From an uncultured Bacillota bacterium (GTDB taxonomy: Bacteria; Bacillota; Clostridia; Peptostreptococcales; Anaerovoracaceae): DNA of 64,000 nt. Positions within the stretch are counted from its first letter, which is position 1; each line of letters begins with the position of its first letter. Both the position numbers and the translations under genes were made by a program. A model generated the notes under the pieces. It was not told the DNA's origin. It ran no database searches and saw nothing but the letters and a program-made list of their open reading frames with translations. Location: assembly GCA_949287095.1 (NCBI GenBank), contig CASEFA010000010.1, positions 1-64,000 on the forward strand. Reading direction: 5' to 3'. Below, one piece after another: positions 36,211 to 45,217 of the stretch.

Positions 36211-38442
36211 TTATCTGTCCAGTATGGCATCCCAGATTCTGCCGAAGACGTTTTTATGGCTTTTCATCGGGGATTCCGCAAAGCGAGGAGTTCTGCGGGA
36301 TTTTCCGGAAGCCCCGGATCTCAGAAGTCTTCCCCGGCTGTCCTCCGTCTCCCTGCCTTTCGCCTCTTCCGATTCCGCAAGATTGAGAAGGAACTGCTGG
36401 CAGTCAAAGCCCGAAACAGCCGCTTCGGTTCCCGGCGCAGGTCCTGCATCGGACAGAGTCACCGGAGCGTAGCTTCCATTAGGCAGCATGATGCGGGCTT
36501 TGGTGTCATCTGCAAAACATGCGTCTATTACCGTGTGAATCTGCTTTCTCACGGAAGGATCCAGCACGGGACAGGCAACCTCCACGCGCCTCTGGGTGTT
36601 TCTCGTCATGAAGTCCGCCGAGGAGATATACATCTCTTCATCGTCTCCTTCTCCGAATATGTAGACTCTGGAGTGCTCCAGAAATCTTCCGACGACGCTT
36701 ATAATCCGTATGTTCTCCGTCTTACCCGGTATGCCCGGCAGTATGCAGCAGATTCCCCTTACTATCATGGAGATTTTTACGCCGGCGCAGGACGCCTGCT
36801 TCAGCTTCTCTATGATGTCAATATCCGTAATGGAATTGAGTTTTAAAGTGATTCTGCCGTTTTCACGCTTTGCTATCTCCCTGTCCATGCAGGCGAGGAC
36901 CCTGCTCTTCAGTCCCGAAGGAGCCACGAGAAGCTTCTCGTAAGAGCCTTCCAGGTTTCCGATGGCCATGTTCTTGAAGAATTCGTTGGCGTCGCGGCCT
37001 ATGGACTGATCGTAGGTCATGAGAGACAGGTCCGTGTACTGAGCGGCGGTTTTCTCGTTGTAGTTACCTGTGCCTATCTGGGTTATGTATTTTATTCCGT
37101 CGCCTGACCGCCTCGTGATGAGGCAGATTTTGGAGTGGACCTTGAAGTTCTCAAAACCGTATATAACCGTGCATCCGGCGTTCTCAAGCCGCTCGGACCA
37201 GTCGATATTGTTCTGCTCGTCAAAGCGCGCCCGGAGCTCTATGAGAACCGTAACCTCTTTGCCGTTTTCCGCCGCGGCGCAGAGGTAATCCACCAGCCGG
37301 GCTTTTCCGGAAAGGCGGTAGATTGTTATCTTTATCGAAACGCAGGACTCGTCGCATGAGGCCTGCTTTATGAGCTGAAGGAAAGGTTCCATGCTCTGGA
37401 ACGGGTACGAAAGAAGTACGTCGCGGTTCATGACATCTTCCGTTATTCTTTCGCCTCCTGCGGCATCGGGATGCTTTCGCGGTGTGAAGGCAGGATACGT
37501 GAGAGCCTGCCTCTTATTTGCGTCCACGTGATCCTGAAGAGAGAACATATAGTCCGCATTTAAAGGGGCCGACGTGACGAATACCTGCTCTTCGGAAAGC
37601 CCCAGGTGCTCGTAGAGATATTCACGGCCTTCCTTTGAGATTTCCCTCGAAAGGTCGACGCGAACGGGCATGAGGCGAATCCGCTTTTTCAGAAGCTTTC
37701 TCATTCTCTTGCGGAAATCCTCTCCCTCGAACTCGCTGTCCTCGTCGTCCGGGTTGATGTCGCCGTTGCGGGTGATGGTCAGCATTACCCGCTCCTCAAT
37801 TACGCAGCTGCTGAATATGCTTTCCAGGTTGGCGCAGATTATTTCCTCGTGGCTTATATATCTCGTCTCGCTTCCCGGAAGGAAAAAACACCCTGAAAGG
37901 GCTTCCGGCACGGGAACGAGAGCGGCGCCCGTTCTACCGTCATCGTACCTCAGTTTCGCCATCACATAGACCGCATCGTTTTTCAGATACGGGAAAGGAT
38001 GATGGGAATCTATGATCTGAGGAGATAAAAGGGGCAGCACGGATGATTTGAAGTACTGGGCGGCGGCCTTTGTTTCAGGCGGCTCCAGTTCATTCCAGGA
38101 CAGTCTGTATATACCGTGCATTCTCAGCTCCGTCTCAAGGTCAGAGAGTATACGCTCCCTCTTTTCGTAGAGAGGTCTGACGGCCTTGTATATGTGTTTA
38201 AGCTGTCTGGAAGGGGTCATCCCCGTCTTGTTATCTATGTCTGAATCGCCCATCCGTTTAAGGTCGAACAGGCTTCCCACGCGAATCATGAAAAATTCGT
38301 TAAGGTTGCTTGTGAATATGGCGACGAACTTCAGCCTCTCCAGCAGAGGTACGGTTTCGTCGGTGGCTTCGTCTAAAACTCTGTCGTTGAAACGGAGCCA
38401 CGAAAGTTCGCGGTTCTGGGTGAATACAGGAGACTTACTCAT
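36211..38442 (-). CDS. ppk: Polyphosphate kinase 1
   Basis: The product is 743 aa. PPK1 builds polyphosphate from ATP through a phosphohistidine. The N-terminal domain begins NRELSWLRFNDRVLDEA. The catalytic region has VHSKICLITRR and YITQIGTGNYNEKTA, with the phosphoacceptor His in the first. A ~60-residue C-terminal tail rich in Arg, Ser and Glu extends beyond the usual end. The start at 38442 is set by GGAGG; the longer frame runs into ppx. The start overlaps the ppx stop by 8 nt, so both are made from one message. Confidence 0.95.
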   Translation of the reverse strand: MSKSPVFTQNRELSWLRFNDRVLDEATDETVPLLERLKFVAIFTSNLNEFFMIRVGSLFDLKRMGDSDIDNKTGMTPSRQLKHIYKAVRPLYEKRERILSDLETELRMHGIYRLSWNELEPPETKAAAQYFKSSVLPLLSPQIIDSHHPFPYLKNDAVYVMAKLRYDDGRTGAALVPVPEALSGCFFLPGSETRYISHEEIICANLESIFSSCVIEERVMLTITRNGDINPDDEDSEFEGEDFRKRMRKLLKKRIRLMPVRVDLSREISKEGREYLYEHLGLSEEQVFVTSAPLNADYMFSLQDHVDANKRQALTYPAFTPRKHPDAAGGERITEDVMNRDVLLSYPFQSMEPFLQLIKQASCDESCVSIKITIYRLSGKARLVDYLCAAAENGKEVTVLIELRARFDEQNNIDWSERLENAGCTVIYGFENFKVHSKICLITRRSGDGIKYITQIGTGNYNEKTAAQYTDLSLMTYDQSIGRDANEFFKNMAIGNLEGSYEKLLVAPSGLKSRVLACMDREIAKRENGRITLKLNSITDIDIIEKLKQASCAGVKISMIVRGICCILPGIPGKTENIRIISVVGRFLEHSRVYIFGEGDDEEMYISSADFMTRNTQRRVEVACPVLDPSVRKQIHTVIDACFADDTKARIMLPNGSYAPVTLSDAGPAPGTEAAVSGFDCQQFLLNLAESEEAKGRETEDSRGRLLRSGASGKSRRTPRFAESPMKSHKNVFGRIWDAILDR

Positions 38443-39358
38443 GGATTTCAGCCTCCTTTCTGAGAACGTGGTAAATATAGCCGTCACGGACTCCGCCGGA
38501 AGCCGTAAATATCGTGCTCAGATTATACAGTTCAGCCAGACTCTTTATGATGACTGCGCCGGGAATCAGAGTGTGAACCCGGTCCGGAGCCGTGCGAAGG
38601 ATGGACCTTATCAGGGCTTCCGGCTTTTCGCAGATTTTGTCCAGAAGTCTGTATATGAAGGAGACGTCGTACTTCAGAGAGTCCGAATCTCCCGTCATAT
38701 CGCGGTAAAGAGAAAGCAGGGCGCGGGCGGTTCCTCCCACGAGGCACAGATGCTCCGACCGTGACAGCTTTTCTCCTATGAAGTTTTCCCTTATCCTGCT
38801 TACAGCCTTCTTTTCCATTTTACGAAGGGCCTTGGAGTCGGGGAATATCGTGTTAACGTATTTTCTGTAAAGGTTCAGGGAGCCTATGGCTATGGAATTT
38901 GCCTCCCTGATTTCGCCTTTTTTAAAGTATACCAGCTCCGTGCTTCCTCCGCCTATGTCGGCGAACATTCCTTTGGATATTCCGGCGCCGCGGATTTCCG
39001 GAAGCGCGCCTTCATAGCCGAGGACGGCTTCACCGTATCCTGACAGAACCTGAATGTCGAGACCGGTCTCCTCCTTTACCCTGGAAAGCACCGCGGACGT
39101 GTTCCCTATGTTTCTGAGGGATGCGGTGGCAAAGGGACAAAGGGTGAAATCGGGGAAGGCGGAAGCCGCCCTGTCGAAATCCTTAAGAATACCGATGAGC
39201 TTTTCTATGCCCTTTTCCGTGAGCATTCCGGCTTCGTCGATGTAGTCAGCCAGTCCTGCCGGGTATTTTTTGTTGAAAACAGCCGACGGCTTCCCGCCGT
39301 CAACATGGTACACGACCATTCTGACGGTGTTGGAGCCGATGTCTACTACTCCGTACAT
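38435..39358 (-). CDS. ppx: Ppx/GppA-family exopolyphosphatase
   Basis: The product is 307 aa, the short form lacking the C-terminal HD-like domain. The actin-like ATPase fold is shown by VDIGSNTVRMVVYHV at the N-terminus and DIGGGSTELVYF in the middle. These enzymes remove phosphate from polyphosphate ends or hydrolyse pppGpp. Being first in the operon with ppk makes polyphosphate the likely substrate. The HD-domain gene downstream could be unrelated to the missing C-terminal domain, but this is worth noting. Confidence 0.9.
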   Translation of the reverse strand: MYGVVDIGSNTVRMVVYHVDGGKPSAVFNKKYPAGLADYIDEAGMLTEKGIEKLIGILKDFDRAASAFPDFTLCPFATASLRNIGNTSAVLSRVKEETGLDIQVLSGYGEAVLGYEGALPEIRGAGISKGMFADIGGGSTELVYFKKGEIREANSIAIGSLNLYRKYVNTIFPDSKALRKMEKKAVSRIRENFIGEKLSRSEHLCLVGGTARALLSLYRDMTGDSDSLKYDVSFIYRLLDKICEKPEALIRSILRTAPDRVHTLIPGAVIIKSLAELYNLSTIFTASGGVRDGYIYHVLRKEAEIHE

Positions 39359-39395
39359 ATTCTCCTCCTTTTACTTTCGGCCGAAGCCGATTTTT

Positions 39396-39423
39396 AACAC
39401 ACACTTTAAAAACACACACTTTT
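39396..39423. repeat. Tandem AACACACACTTT repeat upstream of ppx
   Basis: AACACACACTTT at 39396-39407 recurs at 39411-39422 with a 15-bp period, 38-65 bp upstream of the ppx start. It could be a regulator site near the ppx-ppk promoter. Confidence 0.5.
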
Positions 39424-39424
39424 T

Positions 39425-39463
39425 TATAAAAGCGGCTGAAGAATCACGTGAGTCTGCAGCCGC
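39425..39463 (-). terminator. Terminator of the EamA transporter gene
   Basis: On the minus strand GCGGCTG (39457-39463) pairs with CAGCCGC (39432-39438), followed by TTTTAT. Confidence 0.65.
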
Positions 39464-39482
39464 AGCATAACACTTTCGGTAT

Positions 39483-40400
39483 TTAGCCTTTCAGCCTTTC
39501 CGATTTTGACGGAAGCTGGGCGATTATAACGGCTATGAAGATGATCACGCAGCCTATAACCTCGAAAATCGTGAGCTCCTCACCGGCAAATACGATTCCG
39601 GTAAGTACGGCGAACACAGACTCCAGGCTGAGAATCAGAGTTGCCGAAGTAGGTTCAGCATGCTTCTGTCCGATTATCTGAAGGGTGTATCCGACTCCGG
39701 AGGAGAGAACGCCCGCATAGAGTATAGGTCCCCAGCAGTCTAAAATCTCGCCGATGTCAGGACTTTCGAATATGAACATAAGTATGCAGCATCCTACGCC
39801 TGCAGTGAGGAACTGTATGCATGAAAGCTTGACGCCGTCACATTTTGGCGAGAAGTGATCTATTATCAGGATGTGACATGAGAAAGCCACTGCGCAGAGA
39901 AGAACGAACAGGTCTCCCGTCGTAATGGAAAATCCCGAGCCCTTGCCCGCCATGGTGAGGAAGTAGAAGCCTACGGCACCCATGAGAACGCAGAGCCAGA
40001 TAATCGGCCTTACCCTCTTTCCAAGGAACAGGCCCAGTACAGGAACTATCACGATATAGAGGGTGGTGATGAATCCCGCTTTCCCCGCGTCGGTATCGAA
40101 GTAAAGTCCGAACTGCTGAAGTGAAGATGCAACTCCGAGGGCTATACCGCAGGCTATGCCGCCTTTTATGAGAGTCTTGCGCTCGGATTTCTTTCTGGTG
40201 TATTCGGCAGGATCGCTTCTGTCGCCGCCTCTCGAAAAAATCAGGATGACAGGAACCAGGGCGAGAGCTCCCACCAGGTTTCTTATACCGTTATAGGTGA
40301 ACGGCTCAAGTGTCGCTCCGGCCTTCTGCGCTACAAAAGCGGAACCCCATATCATGGCGGTCAGAAGAAGCAGAAGATCGCTTTGCAGTTTCTTACTCAT
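39483..40400 (-). CDS. EamA/DMT-family transporter
   Basis: The product is 305 aa with ten predicted helices in two EamA repeats (LLLLLTAMIWGSAFVAQKAG in the first; LFVLLCAVAFSCHILIIDHF in the second). The C-terminal repeat has EPTSATLILSLESVFAVLTG, the usual EamA signature. Members export metabolites or amino acids; the substrate is unknown. The start at 40400 follows TGGAG; the longer frame crosses the divergent cobT promoter region. Confidence 0.9.
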   Translation of the reverse strand: MSKKLQSDLLLLLTAMIWGSAFVAQKAGATLEPFTYNGIRNLVGALALVPVILIFSRGGDRSDPAEYTRKKSERKTLIKGGIACGIALGVASSLQQFGLYFDTDAGKAGFITTLYIVIVPVLGLFLGKRVRPIIWLCVLMGAVGFYFLTMAGKGSGFSITTGDLFVLLCAVAFSCHILIIDHFSPKCDGVKLSCIQFLTAGVGCCILMFIFESPDIGEILDCWGPILYAGVLSSGVGYTLQIIGQKHAEPTSATLILSLESVFAVLTGIVFAGEELTIFEVIGCVIIFIAVIIAQLPSKSERLKG

Positions 40401-40560
40401 AATTTCAACTCCATTTTCCATAAATATTCCCGACGACAAAGTCGCCACGAATATATTATATAGGTGCAAGTCAGAAATGGCAAATAATTGGTTTATTTTT
40501 TTGAAAAAAAATGCGATAATATAGAAGTGTGTATTCATCGATGACAGCGAAAGGACAGAC

Positions 40561-41709
40561 ATGGAAAATATCAATAGAGAACGGGAAAAAAGATTTTACG
40601 ATGCCCTCGCAAAAGTGGGCAGGGCCGATGAAGGTGCGATGAAAGCGGCAAAGGAACGTCAGGACTATCTGGCAAAACCGCCGGGAAGCCTGGGAGGCCT
40701 CGAGGATATATCGGTCAAAATCGCCGGAATCACGGGAAAGCCTTACGGAAACGACGTGAGGAAGCAGGCCATAGCCATAATGAGCGCGGATAACGGCGTA
40801 GTGGAGGAAGGCGTTGCCTCTGCACCTCAGTCCGTAACGCTGATGCAGACCATAAACTTCACCAGGAGGATTACCGGCGTAAGTTCCATGGCGAAATACT
40901 TCGGAATAGATCTTCTCGTAACCGACGTGGGAGTTGCCATGGAAATCCCGGAGGAACTTTACACCGACTCAATGCTTACTGAGGACGGAAAGATAACCCG
41001 GCTCATAGTAAACAGGAGAATAGCAGACGGTACGGCCAATCTTGCGAAAGGCCCTGCAATGACGAGAGAGCAGGCGCTTACGGCTCTCAACGTGGGCCTT
41101 GACGCCGCAGAAGCCTTTAAGAAGGCGGGAGTTCAGCTCATGGGCATAGGCGAGATGGGTATAGGAAACACCACCACTTCCACGGCTTTAATCTGTGCAC
41201 TTACGGGAAAATCCCCGAGAGAGCTTACGGGAAGAGGAGGCGGACTTAACGACGAAGGCCTCACTAAGAAGATAAAGGTCATAGAGGATGCGGTAAACGG
41301 ATTCTGCATGGCCGATCCACTGGAAAAGCTTTCGTGCATAGGAGGCTTTGACATATGCGCCATGACAGGCGCGTTCATAGGCGCGGCAATTCACAGAATA
41401 CCCGTCGTAGTGGACGGACTGATTTCCGCGGCCGCAGCATGTATGGCGAAGGAGTTTGCGCCGACCGTTACCGACTTTATGTTCGCATCTCATAAGTCAT
41501 ACGAGCCCGGCTATTCCATAGCCGTTGAAAGACTGGGCCTTACTCCGGTGTTCACACTGGGAATGAGGCTGGGCGAGGGAAGCGGATGCCCGATAATGTT
41601 TAAGACCATCGAGGCCGCCTGCGCTTCCATGGATCTGATGAAGACACTGGAGGAGGCGTCTATCGAGGCCGACTACCTTGAAGAAATAAGAAGGGACAAT
41701 CTTTTCTGA
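40561..41709 (+). CDS. cobT: Nicotinate-nucleotide-dimethylbenzimidazole phosphoribosyltransferase
   Basis: The product is 382 aa. CobT activates the lower-ligand base to an alpha-ribotide for cobalamin. Family motifs are LAKPPGSLGGLE (N-terminus), MSADNGVVEEGV, GIGEMGIGNTTTSTAL and GTGLDD-like GRGGGLNDEGL, with the catalytic Glu in REEL-like parts near the end (LGMRLGEGSGCPIMF). First gene of a tight cob operon; cobU overlaps by 1 nt. The ~160-bp gap to the divergent EamA gene is too short for a cobalamin riboswitch plus promoter. Confidence 0.95.
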   Translation: MENINREREKRFYDALAKVGRADEGAMKAAKERQDYLAKPPGSLGGLEDISVKIAGITGKPYGNDVRKQAIAIMSADNGVVEEGVASAPQSVTLMQTINFTRRITGVSSMAKYFGIDLLVTDVGVAMEIPEELYTDSMLTEDGKITRLIVNRRIADGTANLAKGPAMTREQALTALNVGLDAAEAFKKAGVQLMGIGEMGIGNTTTSTALICALTGKSPRELTGRGGGLNDEGLTKKIKVIEDAVNGFCMADPLEKLSCIGGFDICAMTGAFIGAAIHRIPVVVDGLISAAAACMAKEFAPTVTDFMFASHKSYEPGYSIAVERLGLTPVFTLGMRLGEGSGCPIMFKTIEAACASMDLMKTLEEASIEADYLEEIRRDNLF

Positions 41710-42248
41710 TGAACGTGTTCATAAGCGGCGGTGCCAAAAACGGCAAGTCCATGTTCGCCCAGAGGGCGGCAAAAGAGATGGCGGAAGAGAAGGGAGCGCC
41801 GCTGTATTACGTTGCGACCATGATTCCCCATGACGAAGAGGATGAGGCGCGCATAGCGAGGCATATAAGAGAGCGGGAAGGCTGGGGCTTTACCACGGTG
41901 GAAGCGGGAAGAGACATTTGCGGCGTCCTTGATGAGGCGGACCCGGGCGGCGTGTTTCTTTTAGACAGCGTGACGGCGCTCCTTGCCAACGAGATGTTCT
42001 CAGAGGACGGATACGACCCCGACGCCGGAGAAAAGGCGGCGGAGGAGCTTGCGGAATTTGCCCGCCGGACGGGAAACACCGTATTCGTATCCGATTACAT
42101 ATATTCCGATGCGGCAAGGTACGACGAGATGACGGAAAACTACAGGCGCGCCCTTGCTGCGGCCGACAGAAGGCTGGCACAGATATGCGACAGGGTCGCA
42201 GAGGTCAGCTGCGGAACGGTCATATTCCACAAAGGAGATGCAATTTGA
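41709..42248 (+). CDS. cobU: Adenosylcobinamide kinase/adenosylcobinamide-phosphate guanylyltransferase
   Basis: The product is 179 aa, the normal length. Walker A GGAKNGKSMFAQ, then YYVATMIPHDEEDEARIARH with the guanylylation His region, and VFLLDSVTALLANEMF. CobU phosphorylates adenosylcobinamide and attaches GMP before CobS. The start overlaps the cobT stop. The end overlaps the TTG start of cobS. A second, shorter CobU-like protein follows two genes later. Confidence 0.93.
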   Translation: MNVFISGGAKNGKSMFAQRAAKEMAEEKGAPLYYVATMIPHDEEDEARIARHIREREGWGFTTVEAGRDICGVLDEADPGGVFLLDSVTALLANEMFSEDGYDPDAGEKAAEELAEFARRTGNTVFVSDYIYSDAARYDEMTENYRRALAAADRRLAQICDRVAEVSCGTVIFHKGDAI

Positions 42249-43099
42249 AGTACATAACGGCTTTTTTCATGGCCTGGGGAAATTTCCTGGCCATTCCATG
42301 TCCCCGGAAAATATGGAACGGGGAATATAAAAACCTGATGCTGGCCATGCTTCCTTCGGTGGGGCTGGTTCACGGAGCCATCGTCGCCCTTCTGTTCGGA
42401 ATCATGGTCATAACGGTATTTCCGGTGTATGTTACCGGTTTTATCGTGACCCTTGCGGTGTTCGGACTGTGCGGATTCATACACCTTGACGGGTTCATGG
42501 ACTGCTGCGACGCGATTCTTTCAAGGCGGCCCCTGGAGGAAAGACAGCGCATACTGAAAGACCCGAATACGGGAGCTTTTGCGGTAGTGTCCGTAATCTT
42601 TCTCATCCTGTGCTGGTTTGCCTGCGCCGTTGACCTTACGGAGGCCGTCCTTCTCAGCGCCATGAAGGAGATACTGTCGGGAGGCGGAAGTCTGTTCGGT
42701 GTAAGTCCGGGAGAATCCGCAGCGGCGGCGCTCCTGCTCATACCCGTATTTTCGAGGGGTATGGGCGGACTTTTCGTGCTGACCTACGACCCGATTGGAC
42801 ACAGCCAGTACGTGGAGGATGCGGCAAGAGACGACAGAGGAAGCTGCAGAACGGTAATCGCCATACAGCTTTCCCTTTATACGGCCATAATCGCCATAAT
42901 ATGGCTCTTTACCTGCGGAGGCGTTCCGCTGACCGCTCTCGGGGCCGCAGTGATGACTGCCCTCGGGGCATACGCAGGATGCGCATGGGCCAGAAAGCAG
43001 CTGGGAGGAATGAGCGGCGACATTGCAGGATACAGCATCTGCATGGGAGAGGCCGCAGGACTGCTTTCGTTTATCGCGATGATTCACCTCGTATTTTAG
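42245..43099 (+). CDS. cobS: Adenosylcobinamide-GDP ribazoletransferase
   Basis: The product is 284 aa from a TTG start at 42245, chosen because AGGAG at 42233-42237 is correctly spaced and the protein then begins LKYITAFFMAWGNFLAIPCP, which aligns with the usual CobS N-terminus. About six to seven membrane helices; the family motif GFIHLDGFMDCCDAILS carries the Asp pair of the active site. CobS joins the activated corrin and the alpha-ribazole to finish the nucleotide loop, at the membrane. Confidence 0.92.
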   Translation: MKYITAFFMAWGNFLAIPCPRKIWNGEYKNLMLAMLPSVGLVHGAIVALLFGIMVITVFPVYVTGFIVTLAVFGLCGFIHLDGFMDCCDAILSRRPLEERQRILKDPNTGAFAVVSVIFLILCWFACAVDLTEAVLLSAMKEILSGGGSLFGVSPGESAAAALLLIPVFSRGMGGLFVLTYDPIGHSQYVEDAARDDRGSCRTVIAIQLSLYTAIIAIIWLFTCGGVPLTALGAAVMTALGAYAGCAWARKQLGGMSGDIAGYSICMGEAAGLLSFIAMIHLVF

Positions 43100-43107
43100 G
43101 AGAAGAT

Positions 43108-43485
43108 ATGATTCTGATTTTCGGAGGAGCGTACCAAGGGAAGAAGGAGTACGCCGTCAAAAACTACAGCATAGAAAGCGAAGACATTCTGATTTTGTCA
43201 GAAGAGGATAAGACGCTTCCGGATGCCCGGGCATACGGGAATTTTCACGAGTTCACTTACGGCTTTGCGAAGCGGGGGGAGTCGGCGGACGAGTACCTCA
43301 GGGAGAACATGGAATCCCTGAAGGACAAAATCATCATTTCGGACGACATTTCATCGGGGATAGTTCCCGTAGACACCACCCTGAGAGCATGGAGAGAGAT
43401 GCACGGAAGATGCCTGAACATGCTGGCGGCGGAAGCCGACGAAGTGGTTAGAGTGTTTTGCGGCATAGGGAGCAGGATAAAGTGA
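43108..43485 (+). CDS. Short CobU-like protein, role unclear
   Basis: The product is 125 aa. It starts MILIFGGAYQGKKEYA, a Walker-A-like loop with G-A-Y-Q-G-K-K in place of the GxxxxGKS of CobU. The later part, ISDDISSGIVPVDTTLRAW then REMHGR and ADEVVRVFCGIGSRIK, clearly follows the C-terminal half of CobU. About 50 residues of the middle are missing compared with the full CobU at 41709. It could be a kinase-only or regulatory paralog. AGGAGAAG precedes the ATG. The stop overlaps the next start by one base, so it is expressed with the cob operon. Confidence 0.75.
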   Translation: MILIFGGAYQGKKEYAVKNYSIESEDILILSEEDKTLPDARAYGNFHEFTYGFAKRGESADEYLRENMESLKDKIIISDDISSGIVPVDTTLRAWREMHGRCLNMLAAEADEVVRVFCGIGSRIK

Positions 43486-45215
43486 TGACTTCGAAGATAT
43501 ATTTTATAAGGCACGGGATAACTGAAGGAAATATAAAGAAGTGGTTCTACGGCTCCACGGATATTCCTCTGACGGAAGGAGGAAGGCGGGAGCTTGAGAT
43601 AATAAGAAAAAACGGGATTTACCGGCTTCCGGAGGGCGGAGAGACAGGCTTTGTGACCTCGGGGCTTAAGCGGACGGAGGAGACTCTGGATATTCTCTTC
43701 GGAAAGCGGGAGAGAAAGGTCCTCGAAAACCTGAGAGAGATGGAGTTCGGTGAATACGAGTGCAAAAGCTTCGCCGAGCTTTCGGGAGACCCGGTTTTCG
43801 ACAGATGGTGCATGGATGAGACCGGTGATACGGCTCTTGCGGGAGGCGAGTCGAGAAATCACTTCAGACGGAGAGTGAGAGAAGGAGTCAGAGAACTCAT
43901 AGGACTTCACAGACTCAGGGAGCTTTCCGTAAGGCATAACGGAAAGGACGCGGTCACCGTGGCGGTATGTCACGGAGGCGTCATATCAGCGGCAATGGAA
44001 ATGCTTTTCCCTGAAGCCCGGGACAATATGTGGCAGTGGATGCCGGAGCCGGGCGCGGGATTTGCGGTATATTTTAAAGACGGAGGTGCAGTGATGTACG
44101 AAGAAGTGAGCGGAATTAAAAAGCTGGGTTTTGGAATGATGAGACTTCCCATGAAGGACGGGGAAATCGACATGGAGCAGACTATGGAAATGGTCGATAT
44201 GTTCCTGGAGCACGGATATACGTATTTTGATACGGCCTACAGTTACCTTGACGGAAAGTCCGAAACAGCCGTCAGGAAAACCCTGGTGGAGAGACACCCG
44301 AGAGAAAGTTTCAAGCTTGCAACGAAGCTTCCGGCGTGGCTTGCGGCCGATGAGGCCTCCGCGAAGAAGATGTTCGACGAGTCTCTGGAAAAGACGGGAG
44401 CCGGATATTTCGACTACTATCTCCTTCACAATCTCGGAGACAAGAGGACGGAAAGCTTCGACAAATACGGAATATGGGACTACCTGGCCGAAAAGAAAAA
44501 GCAGGGTCTCATAAAGAATCTGGGATTTTCCATGCACGACACGGCAGAGGCTCTGGACAAAGTGCTCACCGACCATCCCGAGGTGGATTTCGTGCAGCTT
44601 CAGATAAACTACGCGGACTGGGATAATCCGTCCGTTCAGTCGAGACTCTGCTACGAGACGGCGAGACGTCACGGCAAGAAGGTAGTGATTATGGAGCCTG
44701 TCAAAGGCGGCTCACTTGCAAATATGCCTGAGGCCGTTTCCGGTATTTTCAGGGAGGCGGATCCGAAGGCGAGCGCGGCTTCCTGGGCAGTAAAATTTGC
44801 GGCGTCCCTTGACGGAGTGATTACGGTCCTCTCCGGAATGAGCGACCTGGATCAGATGAGAGACAACCTTGCCACCATGGACGGATTTACGGGCAGGCTT
44901 ACGGACGAAGAGGAAAAGGTTATAGCAAAGGCCGTGGAGGCCATAAACGCCATGCCTAAGATTCCTTGCACCGAATGCGAATACTGCAAGAAGGGCTGCC
45001 CGAAGGAGATAAATATACCGGATATATTCGGCGCGATGAACAAGTACCTGGTATTCGACCACCTTCAGGGCGCTAAGGACAGCTACGGCTTTGCCACGAA
45101 GAACGGCGGAAAGGCAACGGACTGCATACAGTGCGGCCAGTGCGAATCCGTATGTCCGCAGCACATCAGGATAACAGACGAGCTGAAAAAGTGCGCGGAG
45201 ATTCTGGAGGGATAG
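43485..45215 (+). CDS. Fusion of histidine phosphatase (CobC-like) and [4Fe-4S] aldo/keto reductase
   Basis: The product is 576 aa. Residues 1-200 are a histidine phosphatase: FIRHGITEGN (phosphoacceptor His10), TSGLKRTEETL, and VAVCHGGVI; in this context an alpha-ribazole phosphatase (CobC) is likely. From about 204 the protein is an aldo/keto reductase (KLGFGMMRLP, YFDTAYSYLDGKSE, ATKLPAW, YLLHNLG). It ends in two ferredoxin-like Cys clusters (CTECEYCKKGC, CIQCGQCESVCP). An internal GGAGGT at 44082-44087 sits 6 nt before an in-frame ATG at 44094. A separate 373-aa reductase, a normal length for that family, can therefore also be made. True fusion, dual products, or both are possible. Confidence 0.85.
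   Translation: MTSKIYFIRHGITEGNIKKWFYGSTDIPLTEGGRRELEIIRKNGIYRLPEGGETGFVTSGLKRTEETLDILFGKRERKVLENLREMEFGEYECKSFAELSGDPVFDRWCMDETGDTALAGGESRNHFRRRVREGVRELIGLHRLRELSVRHNGKDAVTVAVCHGGVISAAMEMLFPEARDNMWQWMPEPGAGFAVYFKDGGAVMYEEVSGIKKLGFGMMRLPMKDGEIDMEQTMEMVDMFLEHGYTYFDTAYSYLDGKSETAVRKTLVERHPRESFKLATKLPAWLAADEASAKKMFDESLEKTGAGYFDYYLLHNLGDKRTESFDKYGIWDYLAEKKKQGLIKNLGFSMHDTAEALDKVLTDHPEVDFVQLQINYADWDNPSVQSRLCYETARRHGKKVVIMEPVKGGSLANMPEAVSGIFREADPKASAASWAVKFAASLDGVITVLSGMSDLDQMRDNLATMDGFTGRLTDEEEKVIAKAVEAINAMPKIPCTECEYCKKGCPKEINIPDIFGAMNKYLVFDHLQGAKDSYGFATKNGGKATDCIQCGQCESVCPQHIRITDELKKCAEILEG
44082..44096 (+). promoter_or_regulatory. Internal ribosome-binding site and ATG for the aldo/keto reductase half
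   Basis: GGAGGT (44082-44087), six bases, then ATG (44094-44096), in frame with the fusion and exactly at the start of the reductase domain (MYEEVSGIKKLGFG). Confidence 0.65.
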
Positions 45216-45217
45216 CC

